A DNA stretch of 35,332 bases from an uncultured Clostridia bacterium (GTDB taxonomy: Bacteria; Bacillota; Clostridia; Oscillospirales; Ruminococcaceae), in contig CALXAM010000012.1 in assembly GCA_944386285.1 (NCBI GenBank), positions 1 to 35,332 on the forward strand. Reading direction: 5' to 3'. Numbering within the stretch: position 1 is the stretch's first letter; each line of letters opens with the position of its first letter. Of the stretch, positions 18,063 through 27,026 are shown piece by piece. The position numbers and the translations under genes were made by a program. The notes under the pieces were generated by a model. It was not told the DNA's origin. It saw only the letters and a list, made by a program, of their open reading frames with translations, and did no database searches.

Positions 18063-18411
18063 TTATGCGGTGTTAGATCTGAGAACAGCAGCAACGATTG
18101 AGGGCAACACGTTTAATTACGGAAGTGGTGTCTATCATGCAGCTGCAATTCGTTTCCGTGCACAGTTTGATGGAGCCGGAAACAACCAACTGTATTCGGA
18201 TGTTGTTATGAATAACAATACATTTACAAATTTCAAACAGAATCCGACATTAAACGAAGATGCATATGTTATGATCGTTGCAAAAGCACTTACACTGGAT
18301 GCTTCTGTTGCAAGTCCGTTAGGTGAACCAGTGAAACTGGGCAATGCAGATGGCAAATGGATCATTGACAATACAGATGCATACTGGTATCATGCATATC
18401 CGGTAAAATAA
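18063..18411 (+). pseudogene. C-terminal fragment of a beta-helix-type surface protein
   Basis: Coding sequence resumes in another frame (open from about 18028) and ends at TAA 18409-18411. Motifs such as TIEGNTFNYGSG and DVVMNNNTFTNF resemble rungs of right-handed parallel beta-helix proteins and not TasA. There is no start site of its own. It appears joined to the TasA-like fragment by a deletion, so 17513-18411 is a chimeric relic of two extracellular proteins. Confidence 0.5.
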
Positions 18412-18426
18412 ATAAACGTTTAAAAT

Positions 18427-18458
18427 AAAAAGAGCGCTTCAGCCGAAGCGCTCTTTTT
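18427..18458. terminator. Bidirectional terminator
   Basis: AAAAAGAGCGCTTC (18427-18440) pairs perfectly with GAAGCGCTCTTTTT (18445-18458) around AGCC. The right arm touches the stop codon of the minus-strand gene that follows. Confidence 0.9.
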
Positions 18459-19645
18459 TATTTTTGCTTATTCAAATTTTCTTCTTCAGATTCGGTATCA
18501 GAAGAGGCAGAAACAACCTTTTTTGCGGTAAGACGTCGGCGAACTTCTTCTTTTCCCAATACGTAAATGACCGAACAAATTGGAACGCTCACAAACATAC
18601 CGATGATTCCGCCGACTGCACCGCCTACTGTAACGGCGAATAACACCCATAAACCAGGCAGTCCAACAGAATTCCCGACAACATGCGGATAAATAAGATT
18701 TCCTTCAATCTGCTGTAAAATTAAAAACCAGATGACAAACCACACAGCTTGCAGCGGATTTTCTACAAGAATGAGCAATGCCCCCACAATACATCCAATG
18801 AATGCTCCTACAATCGGAATCAGTGCCGTTACGGCAATTAAAACGGAGATAAGCAGTGCGTATGGCATATGGAACAATGTCATAGAGAGAAAGAATAATG
18901 AGCCCAGAATGAGAGCTTCTAAACATTGTCCTGTTAAAAAGTTCGAAAAAATTCGATTGGAGAGTGCACCAATGTGCGTAAGACGTTCTAAAAGCTTTTC
19001 TCGATTGTATGCGATCATGACACGTTGAAATTGACCGGCCAACGTTTCTTTTTGAGCAAGCAGATAAAATGCAAATACGATACCGAAAAAGGCCTTTGCA
19101 GCACCGCCGAATAATCCTGAAATAAAGCGAAGTAAACCGGTGGCAAAAAAGGAAACAGAACCACCAAGCATGGAGAAAAAGGATTCAATTGTCTTTTCGA
19201 GATTTAAATTCAACGAGGCCGTTTGTCCTGTCATTTGTGGAAGCTTTTCATTGATATTATTAAATAGTTTTTCCAGTTGAGATAAAAAAGAAGGAATCTG
19301 CGAAGAAAAAGCACTTGCTGTACGCACGAGTTCCGGTACAATCAGCAGCAATAAAATGCTGAGTGCTCCTAAAAAACATAAGAGGGTTAAAACGATTGCA
19401 ATAGGACGGCGCAGCTTTTTACCAAGCGCTTGCTTTGCATTTGGCCATAAGTGACGCTCGATCGCACGCATTGGGACATTCAAAATAAACGCGATGCACG
19501 CACCAATTAAAAAAGGGGTAAATAATGAAAGAATCCAAAGAAAGGTGGCCTTTGCAGCAGAAAAGTTTTCAAAAACCCAAAAGACCGCAATGCCGAATGT
19601 AATAAGCATCGCAATACGAAGCATATTTCGGCGATTTAACTCCAT
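18458..19645 (-). CDS. AI-2E family transporter (YtvI/PerM-like membrane protein)
   Basis: A 395-residue membrane protein with about eight hydrophobic segments. The family layout is clear: two N-terminal helices (IAMLITFGIAVFWVF and FLWILSLFTPFLIGACIAFI), a soluble helical domain at about 105-175, then ALIPIVGAFIGCIVGALLIL, LQQIEGNLIYPHVVGNSVGL and a final SVPICSVIYVLG. The family is annotated as AI-2 exporters, although members also act as ion or unknown-substrate transporters, so the substrate is open. The charged C-terminal tail (SSDTESEEENLNKQ) is cytoplasmic. The gene is monocistronic and its ribosome binding site is weak. Confidence 0.85.
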   Translation of the reverse strand: MELNRRNMLRIAMLITFGIAVFWVFENFSAAKATFLWILSLFTPFLIGACIAFILNVPMRAIERHLWPNAKQALGKKLRRPIAIVLTLLCFLGALSILLLLIVPELVRTASAFSSQIPSFLSQLEKLFNNINEKLPQMTGQTASLNLNLEKTIESFFSMLGGSVSFFATGLLRFISGLFGGAAKAFFGIVFAFYLLAQKETLAGQFQRVMIAYNREKLLERLTHIGALSNRIFSNFLTGQCLEALILGSLFFLSMTLFHMPYALLISVLIAVTALIPIVGAFIGCIVGALLILVENPLQAVWFVIWFLILQQIEGNLIYPHVVGNSVGLPGLWVLFAVTVGGAVGGIIGMFVSVPICSVIYVLGKEEVRRRLTAKKVVSASSDTESEEENLNKQK

Positions 19646-19828
19646 GATATCACTTGCTTTCTAACGATATTTACAAATAAAGATAAAAGATATTTTTAGT
19701 GTAACACATTTTTAAAGATGAGAAAATAATAATTTGTAAAATGATTCATTTTTAAATTTACAAAAACGAAAGAAATATCGATCGGTTTTGTGGTATCTTA
19801 AAAAAGAATCTATCAAGGAGGACAAAAG

Positions 19829-20329
19829 ATGTTTTTATTAACCGATCTTGATTTAAAAGATCAAGCGATTGACGCAGACATGATATATACAGAAGATGTC
19901 ACGGTGTCACCGTGTCACGGGTGTTTTGCGTGTTGGATTAAAACGCCGGGACAATGTGTGATTGCTGATTCTGCTGCTCAAATTGCGCAGAAAATGGCGC
20001 AGGCAGATCGTGTGATGTATGTGACACGTGTGAAATATGGCTGTTATGACCTGCCGCTGAAAACGGTGCTTGAACGGATGCTCCCAATGCAGCAGGCTTT
20101 TTTGCGGATTCACGAGGGTGAAGTGCATCATGTGCAGCGAAAAGTTGCACGTAAACAGGCAGTCGTTATTGCATATGGTGCAGAAGATCAAGAGGAAAAA
20201 GAAATATTCAGCCAGCTCATTGCCCGTAACGCCAAAAACATGAATTGGGCGAATTATCGAATTGTATTTTGCGAAGAATCACAGGCGGCTGATCGTGCGA
20301 AAGAGGAGGCACAAACATGGAAGTTTTAA
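19829..20329 (+). CDS. Flavodoxin-fold oxidoreductase with Cys cluster
   Basis: AAGGAGG precedes ATG 19829. The 166-residue protein has Cys29, Cys32, Cys35 and Cys43 in SPCHGCFACWIKTPGQC, as in iron-sulfur flavoprotein and NADPH-dependent FMN reductase relatives, then a flavodoxin-like core (ADRVMYVTRVKYGCYDLPLK, KQAVVIAYG). The first strand and its FMN-phosphate loop are abbreviated compared with standard flavodoxins. It overlaps the next gene, a second flavodoxin-fold protein, by 13 bp, so the two are co-translated and may form a redox pair. The reaction is unknown. Confidence 0.75.
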   Translation: MFLLTDLDLKDQAIDADMIYTEDVTVSPCHGCFACWIKTPGQCVIADSAAQIAQKMAQADRVMYVTRVKYGCYDLPLKTVLERMLPMQQAFLRIHEGEVHHVQRKVARKQAVVIAYGAEDQEEKEIFSQLIARNAKNMNWANYRIVFCEESQAADRAKEEAQTWKF

Positions 20330-20976
20330 TTGTAAATGCAAGTCCGCGTGCACCCATTTCCCATTCTAAAGAGTATGGGCGTTTGCTTGGCGAGTGTTTG
20401 TGCAAGACAGAAAATGTTTGTGTACAGCATACGATCGCGTTGCGTGAAAAGCAAGTAGAAGAAAGCGTTGTGCGCACACAGACCGCCGATCATGTTGTAT
20501 TGGTGTTTCCGTTATATGTAGACTCGGTTCCAGTTACAGTACTTTCGCTGTTTTCAAAGCTTGCGCAGATTTACGCAGAAAAACAGGCGCCGTTTGTGAT
20601 GCACGTTGTGATAAACTGCGGCTTTTTGGAGTCATATCAAAACAATACAGCGGTTTCGATTGTTCGATTGTTTTGTAAGCGTCAGGGAATTTCGTTTGGA
20701 AGTGTATTGCGTATTGGCTCCGGTGAGGCAATTTTAGGGACACCGTTTCAAAAACGAGTAGAAGCAGCGCTTAACAAATTGGCACAGTCCATTATTTCGG
20801 GCGAAGCACAGACGTATTCTGTACAGATGCCACTGCCGAAATGGCTGTTTATACGTGCCGGCAATCGTTTTTGGTTAAAGCGCGGACAGAAAAACGGTTT
20901 GACACGTGCGCAGATGGAGGCAGAAGAAGTCAAAGACGCAAGACAAGCAAAAAATCCTAAAAATACGACAAGATAA
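20317..20976 (+). CDS. Flavodoxin-fold (NADPH-dependent FMN reductase-like) protein
   Basis: GAGGAGG lies before ATG 20317, inside the end of the preceding gene. The 219-residue protein begins with a flavin-binding start (MEVLIVNASPRAPISHSKEY) and has a central strand VVLVFPLYVDSVPVTVLSLF typical of the family. It lacks the CxGCxxC cluster carried by its partner. A C-terminal extension of about 50 residues ends in a basic tail. The division of features suggests that the partner carries the cysteines and this subunit binds flavin, which is an inference. Confidence 0.7.
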   Translation: MEVLIVNASPRAPISHSKEYGRLLGECLCKTENVCVQHTIALREKQVEESVVRTQTADHVVLVFPLYVDSVPVTVLSLFSKLAQIYAEKQAPFVMHVVINCGFLESYQNNTAVSIVRLFCKRQGISFGSVLRIGSGEAILGTPFQKRVEAALNKLAQSIISGEAQTYSVQMPLPKWLFIRAGNRFWLKRGQKNGLTRAQMEAEEVKDARQAKNPKNTTR

Positions 20977-20979
20977 CCC

Positions 20980-21008
20980 TTGCCACAATGCAGTGGTTTG
21001 TGTATAAT
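20980..21008 (+). promoter_or_regulatory. Sigma-A promoter of the GH20 gene
   Basis: TTGCCA (20980-20985), 17-bp spacer, TATAAT (21003-21008). It starts three bases after the stop of the preceding gene, so GH20 has its own transcript. Confidence 0.8.
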
Positions 21009-21040
21009 GAGGGTAATATGAAGAGAGGAGAGATCCTATT

Positions 21041-22612
21041 ATGGTTAATCTCATTCCACAGCCGCTCCACGTGGACGAAAAAGTGGGCGGCGTGTTTTTT
21101 TCCAAAAAAACAATACTTTCCGGCGATTTTGGAGAAATTTTTGAAGTGCTTCAAACGATGCTTCCTGAGGCAGAAGATGCAGAGGAAAACAAACTGACAT
21201 TCCTTAAAGATGATTCCATTCCGGCAGAAGGGTATCGGATTGTTTGTGAGAGCGGAAACATTCAAATTACAGCATCCGATCAGGCTGGTGCTTTTTATGG
21301 TGTCATGACGCTTCTCCAGCTTTGTGATGGGACCGATAGCTTTGACGCAGTGGAAATTGAAGATGCACCGCGTTATCATCATCGCGGCTTTATGCTTGAC
21401 TGTGCGCGTCATTTCTGGACTGTGGACAAGATCAAACAGATTCTCGATGTGATGGCAAAAATAAAGATGAATATTTTCCACTGGCATCTCACAGAAGATC
21501 AGGGCTGGCGCATTGAAATTAAAAAGTATCCGCTGCTGACGGAGAAAGGCTCCATTCGTAAAAGTACAGCTCTGTCACTTACCGGATATGATGAGCATAA
21601 GGAACCGCGTGACTACACGGAATATGGACGCGGAATGTTCTATACGCAGGATGAGGTGCGCGATGTTGTCGCGTATGCGGCTGCGCGTCAAATCAATATC
21701 ATTCCGGAAATTGATATGCCGGGTCACTTTGTGGCTGCAATCGCTTGCTATCCGGAGCTGTCGTGCACCGGTGAGCAGGTGGAAGTTTCCGATCGTTGGG
21801 GTGTACTTGACAATATCGCTTGCTGCGGTAAAGAGAATATCTATTCGTTTGTAAAAGATATTATTGACGAGCTTTGCGAGCTGTTCCCGTATCCGTATTT
21901 CCACATTGGCGGCGATGAAGTGCCAAAAGGTCACTGGGAAGTCTGCCCGGCTTGTCAGGCGAAAATCAAAGAGCTTGGCTTGAAGGATGAAAATGCGCTG
22001 CAGGGCTATTTCAATAATGTTGTTTCCGATTACTTAAAGTCAAAAGGAAAACATACCGTTGGATGGAATGAAATCTTAGAAGCAAGTGAGAATCTTGATC
22101 GCGGAATCATTCCGCAGTGGTGGATTTTGATGGAAGGTTCCAATCGCGAAAAGCAGTGGCTTGAAGACGGCGGAAAAATGATCCTGTCTCTTGTGGATTA
22201 TGTGTACATGGATCATCCATATGCAATTCGTCCGCTTGAGAAAACATACAGCTATGGTCCTGATAAAATGGGAATCACGGACGATACCAATGTCCTTGGC
22301 ATTGAAGCGCCGCAGTGGACGGAGTATATTCGTGACGAAGAGAAATTCGATATGAATACCTATGCACGGTTGCTTGCGATTTCTGAAGTTGCATGGACAG
22401 CAGAGGAAAATAAGGACTATGAAGACTTTGAGTCGCGTATGGAACATCTGCGCGAATACTTTGCATCAATCGGCGCAGTTCTTGCACCATCGTGGATTTA
22501 TCGCGGTGATACGCTTGGTGAAGTTGCGGAAGATCAGCGCATCGAAAAAGGATGGGAAGTTTGGAAAGACGATCCTTACTTTGAAGTCAAATTGATGAAA
22601 CGTTCGATTTAA
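21041..22612 (+). CDS. GH20 beta-N-acetylhexosaminidase
   Basis: A 523-residue cytoplasmic glycoside hydrolase family 20 enzyme. Residues 1-105 form the N-terminal GH20b-type domain (EGYRIVCESGNIQITASDQAGAF shows its strand pattern). The TIM barrel starts near 112 (RGFMLDCARHFW, MNIFHWHLTEDQGWRIEI, IPEIDMPGH). The catalytic pair is Asp292-Glu293 in HIGGDEVPKGHW, with Asp orienting the substrate acetamido group and Glu as general acid. Trp residues in QWWILMEG and EAPQWTEYI line the pocket. It releases terminal GlcNAc or GalNAc from oligosaccharides. No signal peptide is visible. Confidence 0.93.
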   Translation: MVNLIPQPLHVDEKVGGVFFSKKTILSGDFGEIFEVLQTMLPEAEDAEENKLTFLKDDSIPAEGYRIVCESGNIQITASDQAGAFYGVMTLLQLCDGTDSFDAVEIEDAPRYHHRGFMLDCARHFWTVDKIKQILDVMAKIKMNIFHWHLTEDQGWRIEIKKYPLLTEKGSIRKSTALSLTGYDEHKEPRDYTEYGRGMFYTQDEVRDVVAYAAARQINIIPEIDMPGHFVAAIACYPELSCTGEQVEVSDRWGVLDNIACCGKENIYSFVKDIIDELCELFPYPYFHIGGDEVPKGHWEVCPACQAKIKELGLKDENALQGYFNNVVSDYLKSKGKHTVGWNEILEASENLDRGIIPQWWILMEGSNREKQWLEDGGKMILSLVDYVYMDHPYAIRPLEKTYSYGPDKMGITDDTNVLGIEAPQWTEYIRDEEKFDMNTYARLLAISEVAWTAEENKDYEDFESRMEHLREYFASIGAVLAPSWIYRGDTLGEVAEDQRIEKGWEVWKDDPYFEVKLMKRSI

Positions 22613-22614
22613 TG

Positions 22615-22648
22615 AAAAACGGATATCCTAAAAAGGATATCCGTTTTT
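22615..22648. terminator. Bidirectional terminator between GH20 and the ABC permease
   Basis: AAAAACGGATATCCT (22615-22629) pairs perfectly with AGGATATCCGTTTTT (22634-22648) around AAAA. It serves both converging genes. Confidence 0.95.
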
Positions 22649-25246
22649 TTATATGACCTCGGATGTGAGTGCAGATACAATGTTCATTTTCTTTATTTTT
22701 GAAGCGCTGTATAGCATCGTTGCCCCTACGATCAGGAAAATAGCAATGAAAACAAGGATAAACGGGAGAATCGGAAGGAAGAACGAGAATCCAAAATCCC
22801 GATTTAATCCGAGGTACATCAGTACACAGACAAGAATGCTTAACGGAATACCATATAGAAGTGATTTTAGTCCATAAAATACGCTTTCTAAGCGGATCAT
22901 TCGGTTAAATCCTTTTTTGGTCATTCCCACGCTGCGCAGCATTGCAAATTCGCGTGTACGCAAAGTGATACCGGTAGAGATTGTGTTGAAAACATTTGCA
23001 ACAGCGACGAGCGTGATCAGTGTAATAAATCCGTAGAAGAACACACCCATTAAGTCAAGCATGCGACGGCTGTTACGAAGCGTACTTGCAATATCAGTGC
23101 TATACCCGCCATACGTTTGTTGGAAATCATTTAATTCATTGATTAAAGCCACAGAATCATCAGTATTGAATGCAGCAAATTCATGTACCCCGTTGAGAAT
23201 ATTGGAGGAGTATTCATCAATCGATACAGAGGTGTTTGACTGCAAAGACTGTATTCCTTGCGATAGAGTTTCAATCATTTGCTTAAAAGTATCACGGGAT
23301 ACAAGAATAGTCGGTGTACTGGAAGAACTCTCAACAGAAAGCGGTCGAACTGTTGTGTATGCTGAAAAGGTCAAAGAACCACCGGAAACTTTATAGGATT
23401 CGTTTCCATCCTCTGCACTGCAGATCCACGTAATCGGGAGCGTCTGCCCTTCTTTTTCTGAGAACATTTTAAGCGTTTGATATTTTTGTTTTTCGGATGA
23501 AACACGTACCTCGTTTACGACAATGGCACTGCCAGGTGTGCTCAAAATATCAGGAGAGAGATCCGCTTCGCTGCAATATTCACGAATGCTTTGGTCGTCC
23601 AGTCCGATAATGCGTACATTGAGTGGTGCGTTCGGATCAAAATAACTGTTTTCCTCGTATAATGATTCCTGAAAGGCACGCATTTCTTGTGAAAGTGCCG
23701 AGCTGTCTTTTGTATACAGTTCGATCTGCTGACCTGCCTGTACACGTGTGACACCATTGAGTGCACGCATTTCATTAAAGACACTTTCCGATAAAAATGG
23801 ATCTGTTTCTTCTTTGCTTTCGGAAGGGTATCGGGTATAGATAACATCTGCTGCAATGCCAGATTGTGACATTTGAATGGACTGACTCATATAAGATGTG
23901 AAGGTAGCAGTTGATAGGAATAAAATAATGCTTACGGTAAGAGAAAAGATGGTAGTACGATATCGTTTCGCATATCGTTTTAAGTTTTTCAGTGCAAGGG
24001 TTCCTTCAAATCCGAAAATTTTTGTAATCCAAGCTGGCGTTTTGATCTTTCGAGTACGCAGTTTGATATCGTTGCTCTGACGGATTGCATCAATCGGAGT
24101 AGTACGTGCAGCACGTTTGGCCGGAATCCACGCGGAGATGAGGATTGTAATTGCTGAGAACAAAACAGCACCAATGAGTGCGGCGGGAACCACTTTGACT
24201 TGAAGCGGTACTGTGGTTTGAAATACATCCATGACCCACGGCGACACTGCCCAGAAAGTAATCCCGATACCGACGATTCCGCATATAATACCGATCGGGA
24301 TCGCGATGATGCCCAAAATGAAGCCTTCAAACAAAACAGCGTTGCGCTTTTGCTTACGTGTGGCGCCAATACTTGCAAGCATTCCAAACTGACGGCTTCG
24401 CTCAGAAACAGAAATAGAAAATGCGTTGTAAATGAGCATAATGGAAGCGATGAAAATAATCAGACCCACAATAATGATTGGAATAATAAGTGCCTCCATC
24501 ATGTCAAAATCCCCATAGACACCGCTGTAGTAAAGAAGTGTACTATGCGTTTGTACGCGAACCGTTTCCGGATAATTGGAAAGGGTGGCATACAGCGAAC
24601 GAGGAAGGGGATTGACCCGAAACGTAAAATTCTTTGTGGGGATTGCAGCAAAATAGGACGCATCCTTGATAGCAAAAGCACTGCCGCTATTGGCTAAAAA
24701 TCCGACAACGGTAAAGGTCTCCGTGCGATTTGGGGAAAGTGTGAGCGTATTTGGATCTTCTGGATTTTCGGCGGCTTCACCAACTGGGAGTTCGATTGTC
24801 TGTCCGAGAGCGATTTTTTCTCGATTTTGTCCTTCATAATCCTCAGGGAGTGCAATTTCTCCCGGATTGCTGGGCAAACGTCCGACAGAAGGTTTGATTG
24901 CATTTAACGACAGAATATTTTCCTCACAGAACACAATCGAGAAAAAGGAATCGTCTTCGGTATAGCCCTTAAGAGATGTGAACTCTTCTGTACTTTGACC
25001 CGCACAATCGATCGGAAAGTCAGACTCTGCTCTTTGAATGTCGTCATCAGTTGCATCGCGGAGCGAAACGTGCCAGTCTCCGCGGGAATCCACTTCCTGA
25101 CGATACAGCAGGTCAGAAAAAGAAGCCGAGAAAGTTGATACAGCGGCGATCATGGCAGTGGACAGAATGATGCCGATAATGGTAACAATCGTACGGCGTT
25201 TATTTTGCCGAAGTGTTTTGAGCGTGATACGATTCATGATATTCAT
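22649..25246 (-). CDS. ABC transporter permease with two FtsX domains
   Basis: An 865-residue membrane protein. One segment lies near 18-40, followed by an extracellular domain to about 255, then three segments ending near 380 (first FtsX domain). A second single segment sits near 430-455, with a second extracellular domain to about 730 and three final segments (second FtsX domain). ASIGATRKQ and RSVGMTKKG are the coupling motifs repeated in both halves. This layout fits MacB/SalY-like mechanotransmission transporters of the FtsX superfamily, often for peptide antibiotics or lipoproteins. The start overlaps the ATPase stop as ATGA. The substrate is unknown. Confidence 0.88.
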   Translation of the reverse strand: MNIMNRITLKTLRQNKRRTIVTIIGIILSTAMIAAVSTFSASFSDLLYRQEVDSRGDWHVSLRDATDDDIQRAESDFPIDCAGQSTEEFTSLKGYTEDDSFFSIVFCEENILSLNAIKPSVGRLPSNPGEIALPEDYEGQNREKIALGQTIELPVGEAAENPEDPNTLTLSPNRTETFTVVGFLANSGSAFAIKDASYFAAIPTKNFTFRVNPLPRSLYATLSNYPETVRVQTHSTLLYYSGVYGDFDMMEALIIPIIIVGLIIFIASIMLIYNAFSISVSERSRQFGMLASIGATRKQKRNAVLFEGFILGIIAIPIGIICGIVGIGITFWAVSPWVMDVFQTTVPLQVKVVPAALIGAVLFSAITILISAWIPAKRAARTTPIDAIRQSNDIKLRTRKIKTPAWITKIFGFEGTLALKNLKRYAKRYRTTIFSLTVSIILFLSTATFTSYMSQSIQMSQSGIAADVIYTRYPSESKEETDPFLSESVFNEMRALNGVTRVQAGQQIELYTKDSSALSQEMRAFQESLYEENSYFDPNAPLNVRIIGLDDQSIREYCSEADLSPDILSTPGSAIVVNEVRVSSEKQKYQTLKMFSEKEGQTLPITWICSAEDGNESYKVSGGSLTFSAYTTVRPLSVESSSSTPTILVSRDTFKQMIETLSQGIQSLQSNTSVSIDEYSSNILNGVHEFAAFNTDDSVALINELNDFQQTYGGYSTDIASTLRNSRRMLDLMGVFFYGFITLITLVAVANVFNTISTGITLRTREFAMLRSVGMTKKGFNRMIRLESVFYGLKSLLYGIPLSILVCVLMYLGLNRDFGFSFFLPILPFILVFIAIFLIVGATMLYSASKIKKMNIVSALTSEVI

Positions 25247-25926
25247 GTGCGTACCACCTCATCACGAGAAATTCTGCCGTCTTCAATTGCAATGATGCGA
25301 TCTGCCTGCAGCGCAATGCGTTCATCGTGTGTAATAATGATAAGTGTTTGATTCATTTCACGGTTAAAGTATTTTAAAAGCGAAACAATTTCTGCACTGT
25401 TTTTACTGTCTAAGTTTCCGGTTGGCTCGTCAGCAAGTACAAGTGCGGGATGATTGATTAACGCGCGCCCGATCGAAACACGCTGCTGTTGACCGCCGGA
25501 GAGCTGATTGGGCAAATGGTCAACACGATTTTGTAAAGAAAGCATGGAAAGCAATCCGGAAAGTTCTTCTTCATCAACCTTTCTTCCGTCTAAAAGCATA
25601 GGAAGTGTAATATTTTCCTTGACAGTCAGCACCGGGATCAAATTATAAAATTGATAAATGAGTCCGATTTGCCGGCGGCGAAAGATCGCCAGATTTGATT
25701 CGTTTAATGTGTAAATGTCATTTCCTTCAATACGTACTGTTCCGGCAGTGGGACGATCCACACCGCCTAAAATATGCAGTAAAGTAGACTTTCCTGACCC
25801 GGAAGGTCCTACAATCGCTACAAATTCGCCTTTGGAAACAGAGAATGAAACATCGTCCAGTGCACGCACTGCCGTATCACCTTTTCCGTAAATTTTGGTC
25901 AAATGTTCAATTTGTAAAATTTCCAT
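25243..25926 (-). CDS. ABC transporter ATP-binding protein (MacB/LolD/BceA type)
   Basis: A 227-residue ATPase with Walker A GPSGSGKS (40-47), signature LSGGQQQR (142-149), Walker B ALVLADE (161-167) and the switch His in LIIITHDE. The family motif EPTGNLDSKNS is typical of ATPases that pair with FtsX-type permeases. It is translationally coupled to the permease. An 86-bp gap containing a palindromic box separates it from the kinase gene, so it can be transcribed both from the two-component operon and from its own regulated promoter. Confidence 0.93.
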   Translation of the reverse strand: MEILQIEHLTKIYGKGDTAVRALDDVSFSVSKGEFVAIVGPSGSGKSTLLHILGGVDRPTAGTVRIEGNDIYTLNESNLAIFRRRQIGLIYQFYNLIPVLTVKENITLPMLLDGRKVDEEELSGLLSMLSLQNRVDHLPNQLSGGQQQRVSIGRALINHPALVLADEPTGNLDSKNSAEIVSLLKYFNREMNQTLIIITHDERIALQADRIIAIEDGRISRDEVVRT

Positions 25927-25961
25927 TGTACGGCAAACTTCCTTTCTTGTTGTTTGTCTTT

Positions 25962-26016
25962 ATTGTATCCGGTACAAATGACAGCGCGGTGACGAAGGAA
26001 ATGACAGTTTTGTCAT
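25962..26016 (-). promoter_or_regulatory. Regulator box and promoter of the ABC genes
   Basis: The perfect inverted repeat ATGACA-GTTT-TGTCAT (26001-26016) overlaps the kinase stop codon. A half-site ATGACA lies at 25978-25983, and a minus-strand -10-like TACAAT at 25967-25962 has no -35. The box differs by one base from that before the regulator gene (27765-27780). The spacing pattern TGACA-N4-TGTCA is close to the TNACA-N4-TGTAA sites known for BceR-type regulators. Confidence 0.6.
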
Positions 26017-27014
26017 AATATCAATTTATAGAAACGGAGGATGAACTGCGCGCCGTCTGGTACGTTTTGTGCAAAAATCTCTGCGTTTTGTCGATTTAAG
26101 ATTGCTTTTGATAATGCAAGTCCAATACCGACACTGTCGCTTGTTGCATCCTTACCACGATAAAATCGTTCAAAAATATGGGGAAGATCATTCGGATCAA
26201 ATCCTGTTCCGGTATCGGTGATTTGCATTTCAAAGTGAAGCGGATTGTTGATGCAGAAAATCGTAACAGTTCCGCCGGAAGGTGTGTGCTCGACGCAATT
26301 TTTTAAGAGATTTAGGATCGCTTCTGCGGTCCAGCTTTTGTCACAGCAGAGAATTGCGTCAGTACGCCCTTCTGTTTTGATTGTTACATTCTTAAGTTCG
26401 GCACGGATATTGAGCGGTGAAATAGCAGATTCAATCAGTGCAGCGGCGGAAACATGGTCTTCGGAGAATAAAACAGCATCTGCGTCCAGACGTGCCATTT
26501 TTAAAAGAGATTCAATCAGCCATTGTGTTTTTGCAAGCGCATGACTGATTTCACTTAAAAAGGTTTGACGCTGGGCTTCAGGCAAAGCAGGATCTTCCAA
26601 GAGATCAGCCATAACCATCATAGAAGTAAGCGGTGTTTTTAATTGATGAGAGATATCTGCCAGCGCATCTGCAAGATATTTTTTATCCTTTTTTAAAAGC
26701 TCGGCCTGTTCACGAAGCTGGACCGTTAATTTGCATAGATCGTTTTTAAGTTTTGACAGACTGCCCTCTTCATTATCTCGAATATCTAAATCATATTGTC
26801 CGTTGGCAATCCGCCTTAAATAGACACAAAGCTGATCTATTTTTCGATTGTGCTGCCAAAGACTTCCCACCCATAAAATACCGAATAAAACAGCAGCGAA
26901 AGTACAGAGCAACAAAATTTCTGTTGCTGCGTGTAACGCAAAAAGTCCGCAGAGTAAAAGAGTTGTACCGAGCAGCCATATTAGAATGGAACATTTGATA
27001 TTTTTATTTTTCAT
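26013..27014 (-). CDS. Sensor histidine kinase with short extracellular loop
   Basis: A 333-residue kinase with two hydrophobic segments (about 9-28 and 31-51) separated by only a few residues. This is the layout of intramembrane-sensing kinases that work with ABC transporters. A HAMP-like linker follows, then the phospho-accepting His123 in DISHQLKTPLTS, an N box (NLLKNCVEH) and G boxes (DTGTGFDPND, GIGLALSK). With almost no outside domain it probably senses through the membrane or through the FtsX permease encoded downstream. The regulator gene lies 12 bp upstream in the same operon. Confidence 0.88.
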   Translation of the reverse strand: MKNKNIKCSILIWLLGTTLLLCGLFALHAATEILLLCTFAAVLFGILWVGSLWQHNRKIDQLCVYLRRIANGQYDLDIRDNEEGSLSKLKNDLCKLTVQLREQAELLKKDKKYLADALADISHQLKTPLTSMMVMADLLEDPALPEAQRQTFLSEISHALAKTQWLIESLLKMARLDADAVLFSEDHVSAAALIESAISPLNIRAELKNVTIKTEGRTDAILCCDKSWTAEAILNLLKNCVEHTPSGGTVTIFCINNPLHFEMQITDTGTGFDPNDLPHIFERFYRGKDATSDSVGIGLALSKAILNRQNAEIFAQNVPDGAQFILRFYKLIL

Positions 27015-27026
27015 CTGCTCCTCCTT

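Noticed and set aside
19646..19828. Far-spaced CGATATTT / AAATATCG pair between the AI-2E gene and the flavodoxin pair as an operator.
   Set aside because: The arms are short, AT-rich and about 100 bp apart; no convincing promoter anchors them.
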